DNA of 64,000 nucleotides from Protonemura montana (lineage: Eukaryota > Arthropoda > Insecta > Plecoptera > Nemouridae): the NCBI GenBank assembly GCA_947568835.1, contig OX387607.1, positions 15,019,701 through 15,083,700 on the forward strand, read 5' to 3'. Shown in pieces: positions 43,990 to 58,200 of the stretch (position 1 is the stretch's first letter; each line of letters starts with the position of its first letter). The translations under genes and the position numbers were made by a program. The notes beneath the pieces were generated by a model. The model worked only from the letters and a program-made list of their open reading frames with translations. It did not search any database and was not told where the DNA came from.

Positions 43990-46900
43990 ATGAAAAATAT
44001 TTCGCCTGAATATGAAAATAATGGAAACATGCCAGTATCCTTGTGCATTTCTACATCAGGGCAGGCGGGGCCAAATCAGGGTCAAATCAATGGTCAAAGC
44101 AAGAAGGAAACGAGTCACTCAATAATATGTTGTAATAGTGATTTAGCAAAGAGTTTTCAAGTGTTAAAAGACCCTACAAGTAGTATGGGACCAGCTGGAC
44201 ACTACTTTCAAAAAGCATTAAATAATGTGACCACAAATTCGAGAAGTCAAAGTCTGCCCAGCTGCTTAGAAACGAAGAAATCGCCAATAGCTTTACCTCC
44301 TTTAAAATTGGAAGTGAAACCTCTAAAAGTGCCTGTTAACGTAGGTAACGATAGTTGGTTCCGAACTTGGCCTGAGCGGGGCAATGACAAATTCTTTCTC
44401 ACACCAAACAACAATTCCGACCTACCACACCATCCAAACAACTCCGAACGTAATATTATACCCGACTGTGATAATGCCAACAGCCATAATACGTTTAAAA
44501 ACAATTTCTCCCTAGAAAAACACTCGGAAACGAATCCCAAGAGTGCGATACCACTTTCCGAACTTCTGGAAAACATCCCTCTTGCGTACAGCCCTGTGAC
44601 TCGACAACTCCATATCATTAACCGCAACGAGTCGCAAGAAACTGTAGGAAAGTGTCGTCCCGTGCAAGAAAACGACTTGGGAAGAGATTTGTTACGTCCC
44701 TTAGAATCAATCGAAGAAGACTTGGATGAGAATGCTGAATCTCCACGAAGTACACTGCAAAGGACAGATGCAAGCTCATTTTCGAGCATAGTGTCCAGTT
44801 TAAGTGATATATCTCCGTCCGCTACGGAAGAAGAATTCCAAGGATCGCGTGGCCGCGATAGTCATAGTTCAGGAGAAAGTGGTTCTCTCTTCGAAGATGC
44901 GGGAGCAAAGCCGAAAAGAAGAGGCTTCTCTGGGTTCTTTGCCAGGTAATTAAGTTCATCTAATCTTTAATCAGTGAAATAATAGTACAGCTAATAATAA
45001 AATTTCAGCTACTTCATTACTATGAGTTAAAAACATGAAAGAGATGTACTGTTTTAAAAAAATGAATTTCAATTTTCTGTAATTAGAGCATGCCCACACA
45101 TTTTTGTATTTAATGTTTCTGCTAACTTTCACCTTATTATTCATTTAAATTAAGAAGCAACTGTCGTTTTCTGCATCCTCCAGTGTTAATAATTATTGCA
45201 ATTGAGCATCATCATGCATAATTCATGTGGGCATTCTCAATGCTTGCAAGCTTGCAAATTCACTTTCAAGGGTGAACCTCCTCAGGCAAATACCAGCCCG
45301 AAAGAAGAAGTTACCAAACCTCAAGGTTAAAAAAACACTTGCAATTATTGTTGGTTATATCATTGCTATGCTTGAACTAGCTGAAACAACAAAAAATACA
45401 CTTATAGTTAGTCACAAAATATATACCTTCGTCGGTTCATCAAATACCCGATAAATCAACAATACAAAGTGCATGACCCCATTTCAGAGCAAACACGCGA
45501 AAGGGAGAAAACCAATCGAAATGAAAGGGTGTGTTCAACCCAAAGACTCGAGCTCGGATCACGAGACCTGCAACCAACTCATTACGTAAACTGTATTTTT
45601 TTATCAACTGTAAAACAATCGCACGTGCCGCCGAGAATTCCTAGACGTCACAGAAATTATGTAAAGCAGTACGCGACCGAATGTGTCGTTACCTCGTCTC
45701 AATTGTTTGAAATGCCGCACAACGGTGGGCCAACGGTAATGATAATAACGACAATCATGCTGTTGACCCCAACGTTTCGGCATTTTAACGGGTGCGTACG
45801 TCAATGTCACAGTCGAAATTTGACCGACCAGCATCGAGTGCGTCAGCCGACCGGAGAATACCTGACGTCAAATTATTGATGTTTTTGGCTACGCGTGTTA
45901 ACTTCGAAATGAAGTAGACTCACCCCTGGGATAGTTTTCACCTATGTGTCAACAATTGACGAAAATAGGTATACTATTCGATTAGGTAAACAATGCGTTA
46001 TTTGTGGGACTACGTGAAAATTCATTGATCGAATTTCAAAGCGTAGGCAAAGTCACAAATTTGTACAACTAGGAAATTATCCGCACGCCAGTCCATATAA
46101 CTCGCTGTGATACGGATATCTCTCCAATTTGTAAATAGCTATCAACCCACCGGCGCAGTGGATCTTTACTGATCTTTACTCTAGTGTTTACCACTTGTAA
46201 ACATTGGCATCGGAAATACTCTGCGCTACCGAATGTCGCAATGTTACATTCGCTTTGCCAAGAAGACTCTGATATGCTCTATTGTTATTTACTTTTTGCG
46301 ACCAGCTCGGCATTCCACGGCCTTCTGGCAAGCGCGACCTTTGATTTATTTTTAGCCATCTACCGCACGACAACAAAAATACTATTGGCATTTTCTCTAA
46401 CTGTGATTGTATAGGCGTTTGCTTTTCCTCGTAGTTTCATGTCGTAACAATCGACGAGCAGCTCACTTTAATTAGCTTGGGCGTCTACTCCCTAAACAAC
46501 CCCGCGTTGCTCTTGTGTTCTCAGTATTGAGTTACGTTATCCACCGGCCCAACCCAATGACTGTCAGACCAATTTCCAGCCTGACTAACCCTAGGTTGAT
46601 AAGCTATCGACTTGGACATTGGAATAGTATTTAGGTATTTACAGGGGGGCATGTCTTGGTGTGTGTAGGAACAGAGTGCTTTTTCAGGTTCGCCTAAACG
46701 AACCCTATTTATTATTACAGCATTGAAATCTTTCGAAAGCCAATTCAGCTGTGAACTATTTTTGGATCGCCCAAAATGCCAGGATTATTCCATTTAAGAG
46801 GGGCCATTTACCGCGACCCTTTCTAGTTTCGATTTGAGGATCCACTCCGATCGATCAGAATATTGCTCTAATTTTGCTTCTCAAGTACTCAGATTGAGAA

Positions 46901-49900
46901 TATACAAAATACCAATTCTAGAACGGACAGGTCATCTTGAATCGTCTCGAGTGCTGGCCCAGATTGATTGCACATTTTTTCAAGACCATTGACATGACGA
47001 TAAGGCTTTAAATCCATTAAAAAAAAACCAACTCACTTGTGCCACGGGGTCATTGAAGCCGGTCGAGGTGACAAAGATTACTCATTCAATTGATTACAAT
47101 TTAAAATACCATCATTAAATCATTGAGCTCGCCATGTATATGGATGGCCAGAATGTAAAATTGTTGATCTGATTACGGCGATGATTGGTCTTCACTGTGA
47201 CGTCTTTTGAGCAATTTTAAATCGTGTTTAAATCAGATTTAAAACGGTTGGTAATTAGTGCCGTCTGTAGCCACCTTGTGTGTTGTACCCGAATCAAAGA
47301 CTCGTCTCAGTGCTGGCTTGTCATCTGGTTAGCGCTTGAACTGCCGAGCAAAGTGACTCAGTCTCGAAGAAGTCATGTGTGATTAATGCTTCGTGTTTTT
47401 TTTTTTTGCAACCATGGTGCTTTTTGTGTAAGGATCTCTTCCTAACGGTTCGAAACAATCTTGTGCTCGCATCGCGTCTCGTAGAAAGCTGCAATTGACT
47501 AATTGATCATCTCTTAGGAGAGCATGGCAGTGCATTTAGGTCGGAAGTCCTTTCGGTAGTTGCGTACCAGTCTTTAGAACATTTGATGCACTTTCTATTT
47601 CACGTTTTTTTTTTTAAAGTTTGGCGTGGTATTTAGGGCATGTTTTGACAGTTGACTCTTATCTCTTAGTTGCAAATAATTTGTTTAACTAGAGTGATAA
47701 AGGCCAGGAAGCCTTGTGCTAGCTTGATTTGGTGTGGTCGACACCGCAAAGGGGGGGGGGGGGGGGGGGGGGGGGGGAAACTGTGGTAAAACAGTGAATT
47801 ACATGATGTAAACATATAAAATACCCATAATTTGTTCTTTTATATTCCATTACTTCAATCTTAGTTTCAATATTTTTACTTCCAATATAGGACTTGTTGG
47901 TATAGGCAGTGCCTGTATGCACCCATGCTTGTTTTTGCCGTTGAGTTAACTCTATTATGCTAAAATTCAATGCACCCCGTGTTCTTATTTTGTAATAGCA
48001 TGTGCTTCAGCGAAACATGCACTCTGTACCATTTCCTTGTCAGTAACTGCATTGCTTTGTGAAATTACAAACATCACACACTTGTCATTGTTTAGTTTCA
48101 GTGCAAACATTTTTAGAGCTTCATGTGCATACTTTATATTATATTTTATTTTGAGACGAATTACTTAAATTTTGAAGGTCATGATAAAAAAACCAATACC
48201 GAATGGTTTGGTGTGTTGGAAACGCCAGTTTTCGTGAGATCACCGAAGTTAAGCAACACTGCGCTGGGTCAGGGATTGGATTGGTGACCATCATACACAT
48301 GACCAGTTCTGTTTGGGAGAGAGGTTGGAGGGATGAAAGTTAGTACAGCAACTTCATTCGCCTTGCTTATCAACCTCTCGACAGCATGGATTTGTGGAGA
48401 AATCCTGTTGTTTGCGTTGTACCGTCCTTCGGAAGGGGAGTTAAGCCGGGTTTCCCCTCCTCCCTTCTATGCTAGGTTAGGTTCATCCTCATAATCATTC
48501 ATTCATTCTCTGACGCCATTAGATCAGTGCTACAGGGCCGGTTGTCTAAACAGTGCGTAATTAAACCCCAAAAATCAATAAAAAATCATTAAAAAGAATT
48601 TCCTGCTCAAAGAAACTAAAGGGAACCTGCTTAGGCACCAACATAGATATCTGAGCTGCCACAAATTGCCTCACAGATCTGTGTTCGGCTGGAAATCGCA
48701 GCCTTCGGAAGCGTCTACGTCTTCTGCGCCGGGCTGGAAGATCTTCGGACTCAAGTCGGCGCCCTGCGAGCCGGCGCCCGACGCAGAGCCAGGTCCTCGC
48801 AGCGACAGCCCGAGCAGCTTGCGATCAGACTCTTCCGCCAAGCGCCACGAAGACGTGGTCGCCAGCAGCTCGGCACTCATCTTGCACGACCGGCCGGCCA
48901 GTCTGCCCGCCAAGTCCCACGACGAGGAGATGAAACATCGGCAGGAGTACGACTTGATGGTGGAGGCAGCCAGGAAGAAAGGTGCGTACGTCGACGATCT
49001 TGTCCTGTAGTGAAGTTAAATTGAATTTAAATTTAAATCAAAATCATGAATTACGTTTTATTTAAATTGCTTTACAGTCTAAAATATATCCAACATCAAA
49101 TTGGAGTTGCTCAAGATTGAATGGATATGTTACAGTATAGCATCACTGGAGTCAGAGTGACTGTGAGTATTCACAGCCTCTTGGTTCTACTCCTTGGAGA
49201 TCTGTCATTCTCATCAAATGCACTAAAATCCTCTCGAAAACGCCATGTCTCAGCTGAATTAGTACAAGCACCCGCGACAGGTGAAGATCGGGGTTCGAGT
49301 CCTCGTTTGGGCACCAATTTTTTAGAATTTTTATGTGTTCCTTATAATAAAATCCAGGAGTCTTGCCAGAAAATTTAATTCCAGATACGTTGCAGTGTTA
49401 TTGCGACGTTAGTGGTTACACCGGCCAGATTTTAAAAGCATCTTTCCATCAATGACCAGAATTTGTCGATGCCAGCTTCACTAGCAAGCAGTTTCATTGC
49501 CATGTGATTTACAATGATAGAATTATCAAGACGGCACACTTCGCTTATCAAAGCAGGCAGTGAAGTCTAAACAAACTGAAGTCAAAAACTAGTTCTTGAT
49601 AAGGTCAGGGTTTTTGCTAGGTGCTAAGGTCGTTCCGGTTAGCAGTCTTACTGGTATTAGCACGTGGTTGTTTATGTAAGGTAGGTACAGGCTCCTGCCT
49701 GTAATAATAATATAAATAACCTAATAATAATATAATATAATATAATAATAACAAAATAATTAAAGAAATTAGGCACTGCCATCGATTTTTTAAATTTGAC
49801 TCGTCAGAGCCTATTTTACGCAAGTTTATTCGTTGTCACTAACTGCCTCTTGCCTTGCACAATCTTAACACTTAGGAACTAAACGTATTGTGTACGTAAA

Positions 49901-51668
49901 TCTCATTGAAATGCCATGTAAAGAATAAAAAAATGCCATGTTAATTTGTAAATGATTGCTAGTCATTAAATGTGTGAATAATTTACGCTAGTGAATAATT
50001 AGCATAAAAGTCACCAACATGTGTTGGGTGTATCAGTGAAGTCAATCAGTATGAAACATTTATTTATTTTATTGCTACAGAAAATAGAGCCAAGTCACAA
50101 ATCTGCCAACTAAATGGTATTTATCCGAGCGTGGCAAACTCCCTTGGAAATTCCCATTTAAATTCAATTTGCCCCGAGAGTTTTACGGCTTCCCTCGCTA
50201 ACTTCTCTACTGATATCAAGCGACCGTGACGGGTTTCTATTTGCAGAACTGAAGGAAGCCAAGTGCCGCAAGAAGCAGTTGCAGCAACAGCTGAAGTTTG
50301 AAGAGCAATTGGCCGCGGCTGCTAGAGTTTGGAACCTCGAAATACTGCCCAGATGGGAGCATATGTGAGTCTCGTGACGAGCTTTTATCTTTGATGAAGA
50401 ATCTGGTTCAGTGGCTAACCAATGCTAACCTAATTTTATAAAATAGATCAACTAAATTATGATGATGTATTTTTTTTTTTATTTCATGCAATGGATATGC
50501 CTTTTTCTCTTCAATGGACCAGTTGAACAGGGAGATAATATTTTAGAAAGTGATATGGAAATAATGCCAGGAAAAGCCAAAAATATAACTGTTAAAATAA
50601 AATGTTTAACAAATAGGGAAATCTCCTTAAGATTATTATTTAATTATTATCATTGTGTTCAAATACGCATTTAAAATAAAATCTGAAGTATTTTTTCTTT
50701 TTATAATCCGATCATAACTTTTCTATTTCTATTTGTTTTAAGAATGGCTAAAATATAAATTCTTGTGGCAGGATGAAAACACTGGCTGTGATTAACTACA
50801 GTAGTTCTGACGTCATTTTATGGTATCCTTTGCGTTCACTACTGGTTTTTGTCGTTTTTGGACGTCATACTGACGTCAGATTTCACGATATACGGCATAA
50901 AAAATAGCGACCCTCGTTTTCGTACGAGATTCAAACGCAAACATTTTAAACAGGTATATTTTATTCAAAATTAGATTTCGAAGAAAATACAAAAATACGC
51001 GTTTATTATTTTCTCACAAAAAAAAAAAAAAATAGTTTAAAATTTAAAGAGATTTCCCTATTCTTCCCTGGTTCTTTAGCTCCAATGTTTAAGCTGTCCC
51101 CCATAAGTATAGTACATCTAAGTTCTGTACTTAAATGTAATAGTATGTAGGTAAGTAATTTTCAAAAATGATGTACAAGACTTGGTTAAACATAAACATT
51201 CAAAATAAAATACAAATTTATATACCTACAATCATTACGAATTAAATACCAAAGTGTAATTTAAATTCTTGTCTGCACTATGGTTCCATCGCTCCTGGTA
51301 ACCGGTCGGTCTTTCCCTCAGGCGCGACTCCCGCAAATGCCGCGACCTCTGGTGGCGCGGGCTGCCACCGTCGGCTCGTGGCAAGGTCTGGCGGCTCGCA
51401 ATCGGCAACGACCTCAACGTAACGCGGCAACTTTACGACATCTGCGTCGGGCGCGCTCGCGAACGTCTCAGAGTGTGCGAACGCGACGGCTGCGCGGAGG
51501 AGGCGGAGCTTGACGTGGACAAGGAGTCTAGTGTCGAGTTGATTCAGTTGGATATTGCGAGGACGTTTCCGCATCTGTGCATCTTCCAGAAGGTATGCGT
51601 TGATCTTTTTGTTTGGGTTGATTGGCAGGGATTGAAACTAATCACTGCATTCTAGCCCTTATGGAAAA

Positions 51669-51709
<41 letters not shown>

Positions 51710-54700
51710 GTTTTTTATGCCGGTAACAAAATATACATACAAAAATATATACATAAATATTGTTATGGAATAAGTCAGTTATAATTATATAACAAGATTT
51801 GAATAACATTTTACAGGACAGCAGCACAAAGACCATGACCATGATGCATGATGCATTGCTACTAACTCATGAATGAAAATTCAGTGGCAATATCAATGGA
51901 AGGATTTCAAAATAATTATTATGTCTCCAAAAGAATTCTCATGATTGTTATAATTGGTAGCACTTTTTAATAATAGCTGGGAATACAAAACTTCTTGGCA
52001 TGATGAAAGCGCCACAGGAAAAGCGGAATGGTGGATATCGACAGAAATGATTTTAGTGTTTTATAGTTATCCAGAAGACTGGTCTGTCAAAAAAGTATGT
52101 TCTCTCATGATTCATAGGCTCATAGCATATACTATTGAGATATTTTTCATTTTCACGAACCAATATCTTTCTTTATCGAATAAAGCAACATTTTATAACT
52201 AGAGGCTGTCAAAAGATCGAAGGAAAAATTTTACGAGTCAAATAGAAAATTAAGAATATTTCTTGACTGAAACTTGGTCGCTATGCTAATTACCCGTTTA
52301 TTGAACCGATGATTTTAATTCTTGAAACATCATTACCTTTTGATTTACTCTTTTGGGATTGTCACCAATCGAATGGAAAAACAGACCTCCCAGTTAAATC
52401 TGAAGCAGCCAGCCCCACTTTTCCCTTCAGGAATCGAAAACTATTTGACCTTCCCCTTAACTCTTCCAGTTGTATCACATCTGATCGTTTTTTCACCGAA
52501 CATAACTCATTCTTAGACCATTGGTGATAGACAATGTAATCTACCTACAGTTAACTGGTGTACGGCCAAATTACAAATGAACACAATTTGTCAGGTTTGA
52601 CTAGATGCTTAAAATAGACACCAAAATCAGCCCCGTAACTGGAAAAAAAATCTTAAAATAAAAAAATTGAAATTAACAGAACAATGAATGCCTATTTTGA
52701 GTAGGTGACTTAAATTTGAAACTAGTAATTTGTTATGCAATCTGAGTTTTAGAGAGGGCTAACAGAAATGTATCATTAACCATTTGCTGTCATTTTCAGT
52801 TACTTTCAGGCTGACCAATTACCGCTTGAAGCAGAGACACTGGCATATTTTAAAAGTAGTCGCGTTGATTATTTCTGGTTTTGCTATCACTGGAACTGAA
52901 TCGTACTGGATATGAATTATAACTGGAAAGGTTGCCATTGGTCAAAGCCCAATGTACAGCTGATTAAGAGATAAACAAAACAATTTTTTTCCTGTATGCC
53001 CTCAGCCACAAGGTCATTATTATCTGCATGGTTTGTGAATGACAGAATTGTGCAAATATAAAGCAATTACTCCATAAAAATTAGGAATTTGAATTAAATC
53101 TACTAAAAGTTTTACTTTCACTTTTTCTACGAGTTATGCAGCGCTTTTTTTAAACAGATTGTAATTACAATGATTTTAAGTTGGAACAAAATACAGTAAT
53201 ATTGTCAATTTCCTTGAAACTTGCTAGTTAGTGCTGTCCACATTTCATGAACAGGTTATGCCAATAGTTATGCCTCTGTAACCTCAAGTATATAGGTATC
53301 AACCATATTAAAACCAAAAATGCAACCAGACCCATTGCCTAAACCTGCATTTAAATCAAAGTTTATCTGTGGCCCAAACATTACTTCTCACAAACGGTCA
53401 ATCGACTCATTCCAGAGCCGCTACTTAGAATTAGCTAAATAACATTTTTAGTACGGGACAGAAAACTAAAAAGAGAATGAGCTTTGTGCCAAAAAGGCAA
53501 AATTTGGTTGGCATTGCATGGTAAACTTGTTCTGAAAGGTTTTTGCACTTGCTTTTTATTTGCCTTGTTGTCTATTACCGACTAAAACGCCAACTGAATT
53601 TTGAGCTTCTGTTAAGTTGCTTTCTCCTTTCCATACCAATATTCATTTTTTTAGCACTCTGACCATACAAATGCAAATTTTGTTTCTTTATTATTTTGCC
53701 CATAGGTCATTTTGCCCATACTGAAGGCCATAGGTACACGTATTTCTGTTCCGAAACAGAACTGAAACTGAAACTGGTCTTAGTATCTACTCAGTCACTC
53801 CCTTACACCATCGTGTCTAGATCTGATGCAACAGTGTATCGTTGACTGCCACTAACCACTTTGTTCCTTTATATTTCGCAGGGCGGTCCGTGCTATGACA
53901 TGATTCACTGCTTGCTGGGTGCATACGCTTGCTATCGTCCCGACGTAGGCTACGTGCAGGGCATGAGCTTCATCGCCGCGGTGCTCATACTCAACCTGGA
54001 TGTCGCCGACGCGTTCGTCTGCTTTGCCAACCTTCTTAATCGACCGTGTCACATGGCGTTCTTCCGACTCAACCAGACTGTGGTGAGAACGGCAGAAGCT
54101 TGCTAAGCCTACGAGTTTTATCACAAATTTATCAATAAAGTGTTTTAATATATAGCGAATCCTGGAGCTATAGGCTGTGGTAGCTTTTACCATCTAAAAG
54201 GTTTAAGTTCTATGTCTACCAAATGCGTTCAGTTGTTAAGTTTATTAAACTGGTACAACAGTATATTGGGGAATGAGTTCTGTTGATCATTATGTTATAG
54301 GGAAGAGAATAGAATGAACACAACTTACCGAAGTTAAAAATGGTGGTTGCGATCCAGAGAGTTGTACGATATTTCGGTTAAGTTTTGTAGTTTTTAGTGT
54401 AGAAAAATAATGCAATTTGAGTAATAGGGATTTTACTTTTTAAGCTGGAAGAATTTAGCTAGGTAGATTTTGTTATGGGATGTCCAGTCAGCTGAGCGTC
54501 CAGTCTTGACACCTGATTCATGTTTGGTCCATTGAAAACACTTTGACTTAACTTGGCTTTAGATACTCATTGTAGAAATAGTTTTCTCAAAACAAGTCGT
54601 TAAGTTGAAGAAAATAACTATTTATAAGCTGGGTTTTTTAATGCAAAATTTGTGAGTTTGTTTGTGGTTAGTTTGTAATGTTGAAAATAAATGGTTTTAC

Positions 54701-55295
54701 TTAGCATTTAAAAGATCCAGCTTAACTTTTTTTTAACCAGTGCTCAAGTTAGATAAAGTACGATATGAGTCTAAAACCATAATTAAGTACTAAAGTTGTT
54801 GAAAAAATAAATACTTGTACATGTTAGTACCTTGGCATATCTTGGTGTATCGTAGTTTTCAATCTCCCATGTCTCGCATTACAGATGCAGGCCTACTACT
54901 CCACCTATGACGACTTCTTCCGCGAGAATCTCCCGCGCCTCCACCAGCACTTCTCTACGTCCAACCTCAGCCCCGACCTGTACCTGCTCGACTGGATCTA
55001 CACGGTGTTTGCGAAGGCCATGCCCCTGGACGTGGCCTGCCGCGTGTGGGACGTGTTCCTACGGGACGGCGAGGAGTTTCTCCTTCGCGCTGCGCTGGGC
55101 GTGCTCCACCTCAACCAGGACGCTCTACTACGCCTCGACTTCTTGCACGGAGCTCAGTTTCTGACTCGGCTGCCCGACGACCTGTCAGCAGACCAACTGT
55201 TCAAGTCGATCGACGCTATTCGAATGAGCGTCGGCAAGTGCGGGTTCGGAGAGGTCCTTGCGCGTCACGTACAAGCGTCAAGAGAGCCAAGTTGA
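43990..55295 (+). CDS. TBC1D12/TBC1D14: TBC1D12/TBC1D14-type Rab GTPase-activating protein, 753 aa
   Basis: Six exons: 43990-44945, 48677-48981, 50247-50364, 51322-51592, 53882-54082 and 54885-55295, all GT/AG with matching phases. An in-frame TAG precedes the ATG. The first ~460 residues are disordered and Ser-rich, ending in a coiled coil ([20 protein letters not shown]). The TBC domain spans about 465-715: [20 protein letters not shown], Arg-finger motif [10 protein letters not shown] (Arg about 540) and Gln-finger motif VGYVQGMSF (Gln about 576), both intact, so GAP activity is plausible. [20 protein letters not shown] is close to vertebrate TBC1D14. That family acts in recycling endosomes and autophagy (family knowledge). 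A single arthropod gene is likely ancestral to both vertebrate paralogues. A GTAAGA donor immediately follows the stop. Possible poly(A) signal near 56359. Confidence 0.92.
47751..47777 (+). repeat. Poly-G run, 27 bases
   Basis: Uninterrupted G homopolymer in an AT-rich intron. A similar 20-G run lies at 57555-57574. It could form G-quadruplexes, and its length is prone to sequencing error. Confidence 0.85.
48203..48572 (+). repeat. 5S rRNA-derived SINE, one head unit
   Basis: Starts GAATGGTTTGGTGTGTTGGA, with a single 5S-like head (GTTAAGCAACACTGCGCTGG, GGGATTGGATTGGTGACC). The body has CCGTCCTTCGGAAGGGGAGT and a 3' end GTGCGTAATTAAACCCC. It lies just upstream of exon 2 of the TBC gene. Confidence 0.8.
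49146..49353 (+). repeat. tRNA-like SINE, near full length
   Basis: 5' hairpin region (GAGTGACTGTGAGTATTCAC), a middle TCATTCTCATCAAATGCACT, tRNA-like T-arm GGGGTTCGAGTCCTCG and tail CTTATAATAAAAT. It is the plus-strand counterpart of the 17261-17475 copy and confirms the full-length layout. The D-arm is more decayed. Confidence 0.7.
51668..51708 (+). repeat. (AAT)n microsatellite
   Basis: About 13 uninterrupted AAT/TAA units in intron 4 of the TBC gene. A shorter one lies near 13226-13250. Confidence 0.9.
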
Positions 55296-58200
55296 AGGTA
55301 AGAACTGTCTCCAGCGAGGCTTTTATCGTGTGGCCGTAGAATAGGTAGGTGCCAATTGACTTCTTGTCTGTGGGTCTGCGAAGAATTCGTATCGAAGGTG
55401 GAGTTTTAGTGCTGATGTTTGCAGCCACTCTTGTGACAATACGGAAACCATCAATTTTATCTGATTGGTTTTAACAAAATTTAGTGCTAAGGCTAAATCA
55501 AGTAGACATGAGTCTGAAAACCATCACGATCTGATTGGATTTGACGAGTGTCTGCTTTTTTGGCGGGTCAGAAACCTGACCCGTCGTTGGCGTCAAACGC
55601 TTGGGTCCTGGCCTAATTTGATTAGTGACAATTTCGAATGCAGCGACATTTTAGGTTTCAGCGCATTCATTGTGAGTTCCTGGCATTTTGAGTGAATCCG
55701 CGGGGCTAGGCATGGCGGTGAAGAGGCAAGCGGGGACGGAAATATTTCTATCTGGCACCGGATCGCTGATGGACGGAAAAAAGAAAACACAGGCCGTGCT
55801 TTTTGGCTTGAGATGCAATGACCCCTCGCTCAAATAAGCTGCGAAGATTTAATTTCAGATTTTCTGTAGCTTATGCTTTATCTCTGGTTTAACCTCTACA
55901 AAAACCTTTTTACAAACTAAGCTGTACCTTTTTTTTGTCTACATTTTGACAAACTTTACTAAGCATATTTACAAAGATATACATACATATATATATATAT
56001 ACATATAACTGGCATGCAATACTATGATATTAATTAATTCAAGAAATCAAATCTCAGCAGTCTTGTCTCTTTTTTTGACACAATTGATTGTTAGACCAAA
56101 ACACGAACCATCTCGAATACCGATACTATATTTATTTATATATTATACACTTTTCTTTTAGATCGAGTGACCGCAACGGCCTCGTTTTTAATACTCGTAG
56201 GTTTTGTATTTGTTTATTATGAAAAGATCTGATTTTAAAATTATATTGTCTACCAGATGTATTAAGTGTGTAACCAATTGTAGACCTAGATGATATTTGT
56301 GACCTGTGTACCTAATAATATGATCGTCCATGTTTGAAACCTGCCTGAGAGAATCTCAATAAATAAGAAAGAGAATAGTTAAATGGCGAGCCAATGAAAT
56401 TGTGAGCAGAAACAGTGTGATCAGAATGTTAAATTATATTTAAAAATTTAATTACAAGTATAAAGGTTTTTAAGTTTGATAGAATTTAAACTTGAATGTG
56501 TTTAGAAATCATAATTATATCATGTCCAATGTGAACGAATTTCAGTCAGGCAAAAATAATTACCAATTTGTTCGATTTGTATCCTGCCAAATATTTCCGA
56601 TACTGTTGTATTACTGACTTGTCTATTTCTGTTTTTACAGACTTGTTTATCTATGTCTAGAATACCGACAAAATATACGGAATTAAATGACCACTCTATC
56701 AAATAAAGTAATCGTGGTTCGATAATGTCAAATATCTGTTTCATTGATGTCTTGTTTCCACCTGGTAGATCTGTCCACCGTCTAGATCACAATAATACTT
56801 CGATAGATCTAGAAGAATTTCTTCAATCCCTGAGGTATATTCACAAGAACCTACTTCCAACTATGGGAGGTGCATACTATTATGGGTTGTTGGTATTATT
56901 ATTGGATAGTAAATAATCGGTTAAGATTTGGAGATTCTTTCTAGTAAATATACTAGAAATATATTTACCTAGAATCTAGTATGTCTCGATAGTCGATAGT
57001 GTCTAGGCAGTACATCTAGGTGTAATAAATCCAGGCGTTGTTTAGGTATTGTTTATTGCTATATATTATGAGTGATTTTTCTAAAATATGGTGTGATATT
57101 AATGGTAATAAATACTATAATAATACTAACTATAAAATATAGCTGACAGATATTGTTTTGTACATACATACTCGTATCACAGTGGATAGGTTGCAGATTT
57201 TATGTTTTAAATAGAACATGAGAACTCAGAAGTGGGAAGACCACGAGGAAAATGTATCAATCGAGTAAGAAGATTGAGGAAGGAGGAGGACCAAACAAAC
57301 GAAATAGAAATATGGATGAATAGGTGAGAGAAAAGTGGAACAAAATCGTGAAAGTTCGTTCACAATTACCTTTTACTATTACCAACGCTATTAATTTGTT
57401 GCTAGTGCCCAATGCCGGACACTTGTAATTTACTTTACACATATTTTCAAGGAATCTGCAAAGTCTTAGTGATCGACTTGTGCCCCTAAAAGAAAATATG
57501 AAATTAACGGAACTTACCTTACAATTTAGTGGAAGTAGTCAGGATTTCAGGCTTGGGGGGGGGGGGGGGGGGGGATAAGAATCCACCCCAAGAAATATGT
57601 TAGTCGAGGTCATATTTTGGAGCAAATCTACGCGTTACAAGCAAATATTTGAAACTAGCTTCCTCAGGCCCATACATTAATGTCGAGATATTTTGTAGTT
57701 AACTTTAAATATTTTCTTGTCGCTTCCAATTGTCTGCCTCCCTATTCCTGATTGTCCGCTTGAACTACGATAGGGAATTTATTTTGAGGTACCTGCTAGA
57801 GAAAGCTTGGGTACTTTAGCCGGATTGAAAATTCTACAGATTGTATTCTTTAAAATCAGATAAGCGCCCAGCATAAGGGCAAAAAAATGACAGATTTTAA
57901 AAGGGTGCCTGGTACTTGGCGCCTTGCATTTGTATTGCTTGTGTATTTTCCAGTTTTAAAACCTCGGGGCGACTCACTTACCCTTCTGCCCCTCTCCCCT
58001 CTTCTGGCTACGACACTCTTAAAAATGATGCATTATGTAAACTTAGCGTGCTTATGTCCAGTAAAATAATGCAGTTGACAAGGTGCATAGAGTGAACAGC
58101 CTACGCCTGTCTGTATTTATCTGTAGATAATGGAACATGCTCGCTCAGAAATGCGCTACGAAATGACCTTCGACAGCATGCACTTTATGACAGTTTCATA

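Larger units (their letters stand above)
44946..48676. other. Long intron 1 of the TBC gene
   Basis: No exon is supported. Contains a 27-G homopolymer (47751-47777) and a 5S-SINE (48203-48572). A 136-aa ORF at 45469 shows no recognisable motif. A short alternative first exon somewhere in 47.2-47.6 kb is possible but unproven. Confidence 0.4.

Noticed and set aside
45469-45879. 136-aa ORF in intron 1 of the TBC gene
   Set aside because: No recognisable motif, no splice or promoter context, and composition like the surrounding intron.
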